From the NCBI RefSeq assembly GCF_036785885.1, contig NC_092317.1:9798501-9862500 (forward strand): a stretch of 64,000 nucleotides of DNA. Direction: 5' to 3'. Positions 1 through 12,133 of the stretch are shown piece by piece. Positions within the stretch are counted from its first letter, which is position 1. Each line of letters opens with the position of its first letter. Below the pieces are notes generated by a model. That model was not told the origin of the DNA and ran no database searches. It was given only the letters and a program-made list of their open reading frames with translations. The translations under genes and the position numbers were made by a program. The stretch is from Coffea arabica (Eukaryota; Streptophyta; Magnoliopsida; Gentianales; Rubiaceae).

Positions 1-1337
1 GGCAATATTGCATGAAAACAGAAACAAATTGACAACGGATACAGCGAAAACGATCTAACAAGGCAGAAGGCCTGAGAAATCCGGCGGAAAAAGGCAGGCC
101 TAGTAGCATTGGAGAGCATCCCAAAGTAAAGTCAACTTAACAAAGAGATGATACTAACAAAGAAATGATATCAGGAAGAGCGCGCTTGATGGGACCTTAT
201 AGGGGAAGTTAGTAGTTTGGGACTGAAGTTTTTTTCTATGGAAGAGCAAAAAATAATTAGGTCACTGCATGAATTAGCGAAGTAGCATATAGCAAGACTC
301 TAACGAAAGCAAAAAGACACAAGGAGGGGAAAAAGTATCCCTTGCCTAAAAGCTCACAGCAGCTTATCTGAAAGAACGGGATCAAAAAAAATTCCAGACC
401 AGGAGAGAAATGGTCAAATAAACAACCCAGCTAAGAGCAGCATTACTGCATTTTGAAGTAAATCACATTGCCCAAAGAGTTAGAAGGTGTCAGCAGCAAG
501 GCTTGTGCACAAAAGCGAAACTAAGCGAAAGGCATAGAAAAGATCAAAAGAATGAAGACATGTGAAAATTTCTTTTCTTACGCACGCACCCACGGTGCAT
601 GAAAAGAGTAATGAATGGAACTCCTTTTGCCAACAAAATTACCTACGGTGCATGAAAAGAGCAATGCATGGATAGTGGATAGAGGGGAACCACTTTAATA
701 AGGCCCAAAGATGTAGGTTTCGACAAAAGACCAGGTGCAGAGCAGCCCAAAGGAAAATCACACAAAAATGTATTCTTTTTTGTGAGAAAAAGAGACTTCG
801 ACGTAAGATTAATTTTTTTCCGAAGGCAAACAAGCAATGTGAATGAGCAGAAAGCCTAAAAAAAGCTATCCTTTTGGATTGTAGTAAATCCATCGCAATA
901 AACGAATCGACATGGCTTATCTTGAGCCATGAATTCAAGATTAATATGCAGAGGATAATATGCTATCTTGAAGGGCCGTAATATTTTCTTTACAGGCCAA
1001 AGTAAAGACCTTTGAATACCGATTTATCATGAGTAAAAAATGCAGGAAATGAATAATAGACGGCCCAATCCAAGCTAAACAAGCACAAATTTTCAGCAGA
1101 CACGCGAGGAGAGGAAAAGTCAAGTACAAAAAACAGAGCAACATTTCCTAGCTAAGAACAAGGCCTGAGGTAATTTCCTGTAGAACAAGGTATAAGCTTG
1201 CTACAGAGAGAAGCACAACTAATTGAATAGTACATAAGCCCTAAGAGCTATTACAAAATACGAGTTCAGAGATTCTCATGAGACAAAAAAAATAGCTCAA
1301 TAAATAGCTCGACTAAGCTGGGTAGCAGGCAACAGCA
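1..1337. other. No gene seen; A-rich stretch
   Basis: I see no convincing coding sequence here. The plus strand is strongly A-rich, so the minus strand looks like intron or UTR, as in the RPA-like gene to the right. A 25-base segment beginning ACGGTGCATGAAAAGAG occurs at 592 and, slightly changed, at 645. This could be downstream sequence of the RPA-like gene, separated from it by the retrotransposon fragment at 1338-2159, but I cannot show that. Confidence 0.4.
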
Positions 1338-1556
1338 GTGTATGATGCGGATACGGGTGTGCAACAACTTCAATCTTGGGTCAAGGATCCTTTGGTCAAC
1401 ATTGGTGGTTCGATGACAAGATCAAGATCCAAGAAGGTGAAGGAAGCTTTACGAGCCTTGATCATTCACCATACAAGCAAGGAGCAAGCTAAGTTTGAAG
1501 ATTTGATGGACCATGAAGTTACCTTGTTCACTTGTACGTTTGAAGTGAAAGAATGA
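1338..1556 (+). pseudogene. Gypsy-type polyprotein C-terminal remnant
   Basis: The 72-codon reading frame contains a segment around SMTRSRSKKVKEALRALI. This resembles the extreme C-terminal tail of plant Ty3/Gypsy polyproteins, where a basic MTRS-x-KK-EAL segment lies just before the 3' LTR. Nothing upstream continues the frame into integrase, so the element is truncated near 1338. The LTR-like segment that follows fits this reading. The family assignment rests on one short motif. Confidence 0.5.
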
Positions 1557-2159
1557 TCTCATAATTGTTAGCTTAGTTGGTAGTTGTCTTAAGACTGCCT
1601 AATTTAGTAGTTGTTAGTCGTTGAGTATTTTTATTACTTATTGGGTCTTATCCGGAAGCCTTAAAGAGCTGGCTATTTTATTACTTATTGGACCTTATCG
1701 GGAAGCCTTAAAGAGTTGGCTCTTTATACGGACCGAATTCCTATTCCAGGTTTATGTGGGCCGGATTTGCCCTAATTTTAGCCTATAAAAGGCACCTACT
1801 GTATGAGCGAAAGGGCAGATTATTACAACTAGAAATCGTGAGGAATTTTCCTTCAAGTTCTTAATCGAACTTACTCTTGAATTCTTGAGTTTATAGCTTA
1901 GGATTCAAATCAGACTTTATCGATTAGTTTGTTCCCTAATCGTGGTGTCGCTTCATCCATCCTTATTTGCTTAAGGTTGCTGATTACGTTTGTGTGTCAG
2001 AGGTCTTGAGTTCATGAGAACAATCGAGTTCAATTTCTGTTGGGAGAAAAGATCCAACTCTGATAATTATAAGGTTGGGAAGTTCTAGGAGGGTCTTCCC
2101 CTAGGGTTGCTCATCAGTGTATCTAGCGCACGCCTCTGTTCTGATCACATCAGTAGAAC
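1557..2159 (+). repeat. LTR-like segment (3' LTR of truncated Gypsy element)
   Basis: This segment follows the polyprotein tail. It carries a TATA-like CCTATAAAAGG near 1782, followed by about 350 bases of non-coding sequence, as in an LTR promoter and R-U5 region. A 47-base segment (TTATTACTTATTGG...GGCT) is tandemly duplicated at 1631 and 1678 with a few changes. I could not fix the ends or a target duplication because no second LTR is present. The right end may overlap the last exon of the RPA-like gene. Confidence 0.45.
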
Positions 2160-5067
2160 GGCTAATATAGCACAAGAGCCTTGCGCGTTTAATTTGACGA
2201 GACACACGCCGGTACAACGCAAAATTCTGTAAGAAATGAAGGAACAACCATCAAAATAAGCGACAAGCAATATAGAGGAACAACCATCAAAATAAAGTAT
2301 GCACACACAACAAAAGAGCAGAACACAACCTCATTATCAGTAGATGCATATATGTGGACCGCACTAATACCAATTAGCTTCTCAGCTTCAGCGCCCAGCA
2401 CAATAACATTCATATACCCGGTATCATCGTGAACAGTAAGCCTAATCCATGCTCTGCTTTTAAAAAAAAACCACCATGAAAAACTAAAATAAGGAACACA
2501 GGGATCCTACAACAACTAATAAAAAACAAAACACACCTAGGGAAAGCATATATTCCCTGACCACAAGAAAGACATAAAACTCCAAGCGTTGTAGCGTAAT
2601 CATATGGTTCATAACAATGGGGACAAGCCATATGCCAAAAGCGAGCAGAGGGCCAAGCAACCTCAACATGGCCCTTGATCCATGCATTTCGCCAATCCTG
2701 GTATCGAAACCAGTAAAAACGAAGAAAGCGAAAAATACGACAAAGAAAAGGCATGACAACGAGAAACAGTAAAAACACTAACGAAGGGGTCACAAGACAG
2801 GACATCGGCAATGGTAGTAACAGTGAGATCACGAATAGGGGGGAGCAAGACAGTAGGGTCCAAGTAGGCGTGCTCGTCAAAAACCAAACGAACTAGCTCA
2901 GAAATGTTATCAATGCACCTAAACATAAAAACAAAGCGAGAGGGTATACATCAAGGGGAAAGACCTATCGTATACAGCATGGGAGCAAACAAAAGAGGCA
3001 ACACTTACCAAGCATCAAGCAATCGTGCCTCCAAAACATCAGGAGAAACAAGAGCAATAGACGAGGGATGAACAGACAAAGATAAACCTAAGCGAAAAAA
3101 AAACAAAGCAAATCAGATACGTACCCAAGAGTAAGGACCAGTAGATCCGTTAAAAAAAGAGGCTAAAAAAGATAAAAAAAAACAAAACCAACAAAGAGAG
3201 GAAAAATCATACATTTTTTAGTAGTCACCCTAACCCTGATAGCAATGATAACAGGCATAGCACGCATTAATTCTCCAATAGCTCGGCCCTCAATAGATTC
3301 GTAGTCACCAAATAGAGTCATGATGATGGGACGCTTCCTACATCAGTTACACAAATAAAAGAACAAGATCATAAGAGCAACAAAACAAAAAGCAAGACAA
3401 AAAAAAAGGTAAACAGAGCAACACGATTACCCTGGTCAACTATAATAATATCTCTTTCGCGGCGAAGGATCCCTTCTACATAAACGTCTCGTGTAGGCAA
3501 AGAATTAACAACCACCCCTATGACATCTGGGTCCATGGAAGACAAAAAAAAGTGAAAGAATCGAAAACAAACACTGAAGTAAAAAGAGAAAAAAAAAAGG
3601 AAGAGAGAACCTACTTATGAGGTTATCAGTGTCAGCAACAAAGAGAAAAGAATCTTAAGATCGAAGGCCAAAATAAAATGGCAGAACAGGAAGCCCAACA
3701 TCAGTAGCCTCTCTAACAGAAGTATTAGAATTAATCACCCAGTAAAAGGGATAAAGACAAGCTGGGAACAGCTCGGGAATCCGACGGACCTCAGCATTCG
3801 ATATATAATACTTCCTAAATGGAAGAAGAAGCCCATCCACACAAGGAATGTTGTCATTATACACAATGGCAGACACTTTAATACCCTATTTGAAAAATTA
3901 AATTAGACAACGCAGCAAGCAAAGAACGACAACATCAAATAAGCATGAACCAGAACACTAATCAAAGGAACAAGTCCAAGAGCAAACCTGCGAATCGCCA
4001 AGTTGAAATAAACGGAACGACTTCGAAATCGATCCATGGCTAGCAACCTTTACACGATCAGCCTCAACAACGTGAACCAAGGTCATCCAACCATGTGTAG
4101 ATTCAGAGACATTTGATATGCGAACAAGCTTAGGCGCAGCAGCAACGACTGAAGCAACAGTAGTAGTAACTCGAAATATTAGATATAAAGGTAAATATAT
4201 AGGACAAGCATACCCGCCCTAATAATAATAGACTAAAAACATTATGTAATAATCACAAAAAAGTTCGAGGAAAAGACGGCAAAGCCAACGCAGTCAACAT
4301 AAAAGCAAACGAGACTGATAGCCGGTAGATGGCAAAAATGAATAAAAACATAAAGACCTGAAGATCCGTCAAAAGGCTCAGATGGAATAGCGTCAAGCTC
4401 GGGCTCAAAACTAACAACGGAAGCAGCAGCAGCCATTCTTGCAAAAAAAAGAGGCACAGACTGAACTGTTAGGAAAAGGAAATGCATAAACAGACCGGTG
4501 CAAAAGAGAAGTAAAAGACAGCTCAAACGAAAAGGAGATTTTAAAAAACGAAGGGGGAAAAGATAGTACCTCCACGCAGATCTGGAAGACGAACGCACAA
4601 GGCTATCTTGAAAAACAACAAAATAACGTAAAACATAAAAGGACAAAGGCACAGGAGAAAAGTCCGACAAAAAAACAACCTCCGCAAGAAGGCAAAAAGC
4701 TGGGAGAGGAAGAGCAAAAAACTGAATAGGAACAAAAGAAAAGAAGAAAATTCCGACCGAAAACATCTATTCCAGCATGCAAGCGAAAATAAAAGAAGAA
4801 GGGAAAAGGCACAGAAGAAAATTCCATCAAAGAACAACCTCCGCAAGAAGGCAAACAGCTGGGGGAGGAACCCTAGAAAAATAGCACAATCACAAAGAGG
4901 AAGAGCAAAAAAAAGCTGAACAAGAACAAAAAAAAAAGAAGAAAATTCCGACGGAAGAAAACCTAATAGGTAGGCGAAAAGGAAACGTACCTCCAATTGT
5001 TGTTGGGTAGAAGAGAAGAAATCTGAGGTGAAGGATAGAGGCCATAGATCCAAAGGTTAAAATCCAT
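2160..5067 (-). pseudogene. RPA70-like single-strand DNA-binding protein gene, multi-exon, probably decayed
   Basis: Several short minus-strand exons separated by T-rich introns together look like a replication protein A large-subunit-like protein. The family binds single-stranded DNA through OB folds. Readable exons include 4991-5067 (starts ATG, ends at GTACG), 4358-4437, 3988-4148 and 3615-3885. Further exons lie around 3431-3540, 3240-3340, 3010-3090, 2780-2925, 2535-2720, 2340-2450 and from 2226 down. The segment MTLFGDYESIEGRAIGEL resembles an OB-fold strand of RPA-like proteins. ACPHCYEPYDY...CLSCGQG is a four-cysteine zinc ribbon like that of the RPA C-terminal domain. It is followed by WIRLTVHDDTGYMNVIV-type sequence. 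The exon at 3615-3885 has an in-frame TAA at 3655-3657, and one exon lacks a clear AG acceptor, so I call it probably non-functional. RPA-like genes are also carried by plant Helitrons; I found no helicase. Confidence 0.6.
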
Positions 5068-5374
5068 TGTGTAATACACCCTATTCCAATTAAGAAAGAC
5101 TCTCACCACACCCATTCATAACCAAAGCAGACGAAGGAGGAAAAATGGAAAAGCATGTGCCGGCATTGATGAGACGAGATGAAAAGAGGTGAAAGGGAAG
5201 ATAACGAAATTTTCCATTGTGAGATGAGAAGATAAGATGAGAAAAACCGAGACGAAATAGGATGGCGAGCACGTGAGGACGACGAAACTTCTGCTGTTAG
5301 TCTTATACGTTGAGCACGTGAAGACGACGAAAAAGCTTGTGAACAGTAACCTTCCTTCGACTGTTAGTCTTATA
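5068..5374. repeat. Upstream region of RPA-like gene with small duplication
   Basis: There is no gene here. A segment containing CACGTGARGACGACGAAA followed by GTTAGTCTTATAC occurs twice, starting near 5270 and near 5313, with different spacers. It lies directly 5' of the RPA-like start on the minus strand and so could be promoter or 5' UTR. Confidence 0.4.
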
Positions 5375-5786
5375 CTCCCTCCGTCCCATTGAAAGTGTCA
5401 TGCTTTCCTTTTTGGTCTGTCCCAAAATTAATGTCACTTACTATAATTGGCAATAAAACTTTGCCTCATTTCCATCTCATGCCCTTAAATATACCAGATT
5501 CCTTTTAAGTTTTTGATGGGTCCCATAAAACTACAAGAGTTGCTCTAATATGCGTGAGTCTCACTGCAAATGCAAACAATGGCCGTGCAAGCTACTTTCT
5601 AAAAAAAATGGCTGGACACATTTGTAAAGTTTGGGTCCCACACATCTTGTCATCCTTGCTTTTTCTTTCTACCACTCAATGGAGTAATGCACGGAAGGGG
5701 CAGCGCTGGAACTTAGACCAAAGTGCGACACTGTTGAAAAGAAGCTCAAGACCCGAAGTGCGACATTCATTTCGGGACGGAGGGAG
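5375..5786. mobile_element. Stowaway-type MITE (Tc1/Mariner), 412 bp
   Basis: The left end reads CTCCCTCCGTCCC and the right end is its inverse (GGGACGGAGGGAG). Each end is flanked by TA (5373-5374 and 5787-5788), the target duplication expected of Tc1/Mariner elements. This terminal sequence is the classic plant Stowaway signature. The interior has no coding capacity; the 93-codon frame inside it is chance. Confidence 0.9.
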
Positions 5787-6520
5787 TATGTTGATAATGG
5801 ATTTTGCCAACTGCCCAATAATTCTCAAATATTAATTACATGGTACGGCTGCGACAGGTCATTGCCCTTTTCGTTGATGCTTCGAGCCAAGTCTGACAGG
5901 AACCAATAATCGAGTAGGAACATGAGCCATGAAAACGTTAATTTTTTCTGTTATTCATTTATAACCCATACCAAAACTCGGCAGTACTGGATCCAAAGTG
6001 GGGCAACTTAATTATTATTGTTATCATTAATCTTTTCTCTCATAGCTTTTCTATACTATTTTGCAAATGATTTGTCTCATAGCCTCTCTCATGCAAATGA
6101 TTTCAGTTGTACAAGAGCAGAACAATGGAGTACAAAATATAGAAATACAATATTTTGGCCAAATCCCTAGTCATTAAGCAGGTAAGCAGGCATTTATATG
6201 GAGTACAAGAGCAGAACAGTGGCGAACCGAAGGCATGCACGCAACCTGTACATGGGTGGTTCTAAGCTTCCTATGTGTTGACCTACTTGATAAGTTATTT
6301 AGATCACTCAAATGGTTAATAAAATTGGACATTGGAGAATTTATACACACACACATATATATATAGTTCCTTCCAAATCTAACTATACTTGTACATGACA
6401 TCAAGTAAACATAAAACGGTGGAAATATGAGAACTTTCATCACAACGGAAAATGTGGTCTCTCACTCCACTAGAAATAACACCACAAAAATAAAAAAGAA
6501 AGCATATGAATACAAAGCCA
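5787..6520. other. No gene seen; 3' flank of intact P450
   Basis: This AT-rich sequence lies downstream of the P450 stop codon (the gene is on the minus strand). It contains a short (CA)n(TA)n tract around 6345-6365. I see no further coding or repeat structure. Confidence 0.4.
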
Positions 6521-9500
6521 TTAACAAAGATACGGAGTGGCAATAGCATGTAGAGGATGTTTTCTGTGAACTGTGATACCAGATGCTTCAGTCATGTCCA
6601 AATCCTCTGGCTTCATTCCATCAGGCAATGCAAAATTAAATTTGTTGACCAATTTTGCCAATGCAAGTTCATTTACGGATATGGCAAAGTTGATACCCGG
6701 GCAAACCCTTCGTCCGGAACCAAAAGGAATTAACTCAAAGTTAAAACCTCGAAAATCTATATTGGAATTCAGAAACCTCTCAGGTTGAAATTCCTCAGGG
6801 TTCTCCCACAACATGGGGTCTCTTGCAATTGCACTAGCATTCACCAACACAAGTGTGCCTGCTGCTATATCACACCCCATTATTTTGATGTCTCGAGTTG
6901 ATTCTCGAGGAACCAGTAATGGAACAGGAACATGAAATCGTAGAGTTTCTTTAATCACCGCTTTTAAGTATCTCGTCTTCTCCAAATCATCTCGAGTTAT
7001 TTCTGGTTTTCCCTGGGTCACTTCTCTTACCTCAGCCTGCAATTTCTGTAAGGTTATAGGTTTCTTTAGAAGTTCAGACATTGCCCATTCCATAACTGTT
7101 TGTGTTGTATCAGTTCCACCGGCAAAAACGTCCTGCATGATGGAATGAAAGAAAGTGTTGCTTTAGAACATGCATAGATGCATTTTTTTTAATCTAAATT
7201 TCCAATTTCAAAAAATTGGCACGTTTGCATCCAAGCAATAAATTTGTGTCATACCTTCCCAAAGAAAAAGAAAAATGAAGACAAATTAATAATATTCATA
7301 CTATCGCAATAAGCGTTTCATTACCACATTCTAGACGAAACACTGTGTTGCTTTTCCCTTTAAAATGTTGATTATTATTCCTCTATTTTCCCCCAAAATC
7401 CACAGTTCTGGTATGCAATCCAATCTTAGAAACTCAATCGTGAAGTGCAAACGCTGAAGATTTATGTAGTAGAGTTAAACATATCAAAAGTTTAAGAATT
7501 AACTTTTTTTACACTAACTGTATAGTGATTCTTTTTTACACTAGCAGTTTTGAATATATATTCTATATATATATGATTTGAATTTCAAATTTGAATTTAT
7601 GATATATGATATAATCTAAACATGTTAGGGTAAAAAAATTATAGAATGATATTCTATACAAATGTTATCCAAATATTAATACATGTTATACATTTATATC
7701 ATCAGAAGTTTAATGTATGTCAAGTTTTTGCATCACTGGACAGATAACAAATCCTTGAACCTTATCGTTTTGGAAACATTAAATGGTTTGAAGTTTAAGT
7801 GCATGAAGTTCGGTTAACCCAAGCAAATACAGTGGTGTTAGATTTTTTTTTTTTTTGAAAAATTTTTACAAGAGAAGGTAGTCAAATATAAGGGACAAAA
7901 AATGAGTGTGATTACATACATTCATATGGTAATTTTGATGTAAATTAAATAGATTAAGGAGTGTATATAATTCAGAGGTATGTGGTAATTTTAGAATTTT
8001 TATAGTGAATCAACCCTTTTTTGTATGTTTATTTAATATCCTTACCTCTCGTCTGGTCCACAGTAATGTCCAAAATAAAATGGTCATTTACCCAAAATGG
8101 CAGAATTAAATATTAGTATCATTCTAGTGTATGACACATAAGTCATAATGGAATTTTGATTCATTTTTGAATATTCACTATGATCAATATTTAGATGTCA
8201 GAATAGAATACAACTAATACATATTTGACTTAATTATCCTATATATGCTTATGACTTTTATTTTATTTGCTCTCCTATTTTAATTTTTTGTTTACATGGA
8301 ATTTTTATTATGTAAAACATAAATTATATGAACCAAAGGAATATCATATAATTTTTATTTTTATTATGTTATCATTTTTTATATGTAATTCAAAAATATT
8401 CCAAACAACTATTCAAAAGTCAAAGAATAAAGTATCTCAAAACATTTGTTTACTTGTAAAAAGAAAATTTTATTTAAAGTATAAGAAAAATTTTATACAT
8501 TCAATTATTAATTAGGCTCACAAATGTCTTAAGATAGATTTATAAGGATAAACTTGACATTCTGCTATATTGGGTTTTTTAAGATGAAGTTGGAAAGAAC
8601 TTTTCTTAAAGTTTTCTTAGAAATAGAATTCTAGGAAAAAGTTGGAATAAACATTTCAAGAAGAATAGACTTTCCATTTAAATGATCTATGTCAAACCAA
8701 TGAAATAGATAAGTTATAAAAGCCTTTTCTTTCGAGACTATTCCTACATGCCAAACATAGTTTTAGGGTACAGAATGAAATCGATGTTTTCAAAAGATGA
8801 TTAGACTGAACTCGTTTGGTTGACTGATTGAACGAAGAATCAACTTAGAATAATAAATATTTATCATTCAAAATGATCTATAGCAATTTAGGTTGACTAT
8901 GGAAAGAGTATTCCGTTTAAATGATCTATACCAAACTTAGAATGGAATGACTAAGTTATAAAGTTTTTTTTAGGCTATTCCTGCATACCAAACATATGGT
9001 TAAGGTACGGAATGAAATTGATGTTTTCAAAATATGACTAGACTGAACTAGTTAGGTTGACTGATTGAACCAAGAATCGGGTCTGTCACCAGATTTTAGG
9101 TTGAAGTAAGAAAAAATAAACAATGAGTCAAACTCAGACATAAACCGATCAAATTGGACAAAACTGATAAAACTCCAACAGTTGAACAGGCTAGCCACTA
9201 GAAATTTTTTCGCTTTATATATTTTGTATCATTCAAAATTTCTAATTATAGACTAAATATAAAAAATGGACTTTTAATTGAACTAGTGCTCTCCCTGGGT
9301 TAGCTCTTCTAGTAGCAAGCGCCTCTTCAGAGGGATTAGTCGGGTCGAAGGTCCGGATACCCTTTGTGTCTGAAAACAAAAATTTGAACTAGTGGTTGAA
9401 CCATGAAGGCATGAACCAAAAGATCATTTGGTTCATTCAACCATCCGAGTTTAATAATATTGAGTTCAGTAAACCTTAAAAACCAAATAGATTTTGATCT

Positions 9501-10662
9501 TGCACATCGGAGTAAAGGAGGAGGATGCCATTTAATAAGTTGTCACGTCCAAGTCATCTAAACTAAAAAACATTTGTATGATACTACCAAACAAAATCTA
9601 AACCTTCCAGCCTAGTGCAAGTCACTGCCTTCAAAACTAGTACTAGATGATTTATTACCAATAAACAAAATTCTTTTCAGAGTTGAAACTAATTATAACT
9701 TCTCATAGTGCGATGCAATTAAAGAGATGGAGAGAGATCTAATTTACCAGGATGATAGCTTTCATATCATCACGGCCAAGAGCGAAGCCGATGGAGTTTG
9801 TCGTATTAATCTCGATCAGAATGTCCACAAAGTCTAGGTATCTTGCCACAACGGAATGGTCATTTTCAGCCTCACCTTTCCTCTTATTTATGTGCTCTTC
9901 TATTACACCGTCAAGAAATTCATCAGTCAGTTTAACAAATTTCTCCACTTTCAAGTCCAAACCGTTGAAACGATTAACCCATGCAAGCCAAGGAATGTAG
10001 TCTCCTACATCAAAAACACCCATTAACTCAACAAAAACCCTCAAATTTTCCATAATTTTCCTCCCTTTTTCTTCCTCACAATACTTCCTACCCAGGGCAA
10101 CCCTACAAATTATATCATTTGTGAGAGTTACAAATATTTCGGTTAAGTTTACAGGTGAAGAAGAACACATCTGGCCGATCTTTTCGATCATGAGTGAAGT
10201 CTCTTCTTCTCTAACATGCTGATATGACTGAACCCTTTTGTTACTCAAAAGATGCAGCACACAAATGCTTTTGGCTTGTCTCCAATACTCACCGTACGGT
10301 GTAAATGCTACGTCCCTACTTCCGTAGAATAGTCTATTTATAACGCTCGATTTAGGCCTGTTTGAAAAAACCAGATCATGGGTTTTCATGATCTGGCTAG
10401 CTGCATCAGAGGAAGAGGCAACCAGCGCTGGCTTGCTTCCAAAATGAAGTAGCATGAGTGGGCCATATTTTCTTGACAATGATTGGAGGGATCTGTGTGG
10501 AAACAAGCCAAGCTGGTGAATATTTCCAATAATTGGGAGCTTTGGTGGAGATGGTGGTAGCCTTTTTTGGGGTTTAGAAGCGGCATCGAACCATTTCAAA
10601 AGGGCTAGAAGGAATACAACTGAGGAAACTGAGAAACATACAAGATCAAAAGAGAACGCCAT
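6521..10662 (-). CDS. Cytochrome P450, CYP71A-like, intact two-exon gene
   Basis: Exon 1 is 9748-10662 (305 codons) and exon 2 is 6521-7132 (203 codons plus stop). The 2615-base intron begins GTAAAT after an Ile-Leu codon pair and ends TGCAG, in phase 0 at the position usual for CYP71 genes. The predicted protein is 508 residues, normal for the family. It has an N-terminal membrane anchor (about 5-25), the hinge [12 protein letters not shown] (about 36-47), and an I-helix AGGTDTT just after the splice junction. It also has ExxR as KETLR (E367, R370), PERF, and the heme loop [10 protein letters not shown] with cysteine 449. Such enzymes are ER-anchored monooxygenases that take electrons from P450 reductase. 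CYP71A-like sequences ([19 protein letters not shown]) act in specialised metabolism, but the substrate cannot be read from sequence. No clear TATA box is seen just upstream. It is the only intact member of four P450 loci on this strand. Confidence 0.92.
8668..9083. repeat. Tandem direct repeat inside the P450 intron
   Basis: Two related segments of about 175 bases, roughly 8668-8842 and 8909-9083, lie about 241 bases apart. Both contain TTTAAATGATCTAT, a central CAAACATA...GGTAC.GAATGAAAT.GATGTTTTC stretch, and end with GGTTGACTGATTGAAC.AAGAATC. They differ at many positions, so the duplication is old. There is no coding function. Confidence 0.7.
9289..9383 (+). mobile_element. Short tRNA-derived SINE-like insertion (95 bp) in P450 intron
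   Basis: The insertion has a tRNA-like head. GGGTTAGCTCTTCTAGTAGC resembles an A box, and about 45 bases later GGGTCGAAGGTCCGG resembles a B box (the RNA polymerase III internal promoter). It ends in an A-rich tail (GAAAACAAAAA). An exact 11-base duplication TTGAACTAGTG flanks it at 9278-9288 and 9384-9394, which indicates target-primed insertion. At 95 bases it is shorter than most plant SINEs and has essentially no body beyond the tRNA head. Confidence 0.7.
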
Positions 10663-11581
10663 GAGTCATATGATCTTGTGTTTGCCTATTAATGGGCTAC
10701 TCTTCTTATCTAATGACAACATCAGGACCACCGATGAATATTTAATTATTAAATACAAGGGATGATTTAAGCCCGCACGTTACATAGGACAAAACTATAT
10801 CGTAGGACAAATTGATTGGTCTCTGATCTATCTTTTGGAGCTATGGTATTCGAATCATGGAGAAAACTCCAGTATGACTCATGAGAGAATAACCATTCAC
10901 ATTTTGCAAAATTTTTTACCCCAAGAAAGAGGAAAAGACATTTAGCATAGCATAACTTTTCAAACGTCAAACATCTTTCGTCCATAGCCCACAGCTGGCA
11001 GTTGATTCTCCCTGTTGCCACGTACGTCTTGTCAAATTATGTTACAAAATTTCAACGGTTAGGTCCAAAAACAGGTAACTCCGTCTAGGTTGCCCAATCA
11101 ATTATGGCCATCATTTTGGGTCTTTGACGAAAATTTGACATGCAATTTTCATAATCTTAAGTTTGAAAAAAAAAAAAAAAAAAAAGTTTGAACTAATGTT
11201 TAATAGTACAAATGCACCATATGCTTGTGACTTGTGACTTCTGAGTTTGAATTTTCTTTCGGCATTTTGAGGAACTAATATTTGGAAGCTTTATTAATTA
11301 ACTTTTTCTACCATGGCACGATATTCTTCAACTCTAAAAATATTCGAATATAAAATGTTACCTCATGAAATGTTTTACCAGGAGCTGATTAAGATGTAAT
11401 TAGTTTATGCTCATACTGGCTTCTGTAGGTGAGTGTGATGGGATCATTAAAGATCTAACCACGTGATTTGAAGGTTATGAGTTTTATCTATAGTAAATTT
11501 GGCAATTGTTAGGCCTTTTAAAACTAATGATTAGTCTAACTCGTTGGATGATCAAAAGATTTTGCTTTGACTTTGTTTTAT
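10663..11581. other. Upstream region of intact P450; no gene seen
   Basis: This is the 5' flank of the minus-strand P450. I find no convincing TATA box in the first 150 bases before the ATG. A run of about 20 A lies at 11166-11185. Short open frames here have no recognisable similarity. Confidence 0.4.
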
Positions 11582-12133
11582 GGGATAATAACTGAAACCT
11601 CCCACAAGGTTTCTCTTAATATCATTTAACACCTCTAAAGTTTTGCAAAGAAATTTGAAAAATAGAAAAGATATTTGCAAAGAAATATATTAGCATAAGT
11701 TAACTCTATATGCTCAAAACTAATTTCTTATGAACCTTATATTTTCTTCCAACTTATTCTCAATTCGTACCCAAACCTTTAAATTGTATTGATCATTATA
11801 AAAATCAATTCAAAATAATCAAAGAAATCATATCCTACTCTATCACAATCACAAAATGTAAAAGACAAATAAAATTCAATTTACTACAACTTATAAATAA
11901 AAAATTGTATAGTCATCTAAAAAAAAGAATAAGAGAGAATGTTGGAGAAAGAAGAAATAGAAGAAAGTGAATTTTGTTTCATTTTTTAAATTTTTTTGAA
12001 CTCCATTTATTTGATATGTGAATTATGTATTGCCTTTTTGCAATTATTAGGGGAGATAGGTGATATTTTTAAAATCTCAAGGGTGCCAAGTGATATTTGG
12101 AGAAACCTCAAGGGAGATTTCTGATATTATCCC
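11582..12133. mobile_element. Mutator-type MITE, 552 bp
   Basis: The left end GGGATAATAACTGAAACCTCCC is matched in inverse orientation at the right end (GGGAGATTTCTGATATTATCCC), with a few mismatches. The 9-base flanks are TTGTTTTAT (11573-11581) and TTGTTGTAT (12134-12142), equal except for one base. This fits a 9-bp Mutator-like target duplication. It is non-coding. Confidence 0.7.

Noticed and set aside
2090..2240. Possible Helitron 3' end (CTAG) near the RPA-like gene
   Set aside because: A CTAG is present on the minus strand at about 2112 but without a convincing hairpin before it and without a following T. No helicase or 5' TC end could be placed.
4242..5053. Long Phe/Leu/Ser-rich minus-strand frames (to 174 codons) over the RPA-like introns
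   Set aside because: They result from pyrimidine-rich intron sequence. The spliced exons in other frames explain the region better.
8267..8515. 82-codon plus-strand frame in the P450 intron
   Set aside because: AT-rich Lys/Ile/Phe/Asn composition typical of random frames in AT-rich introns. No similarity recognised.
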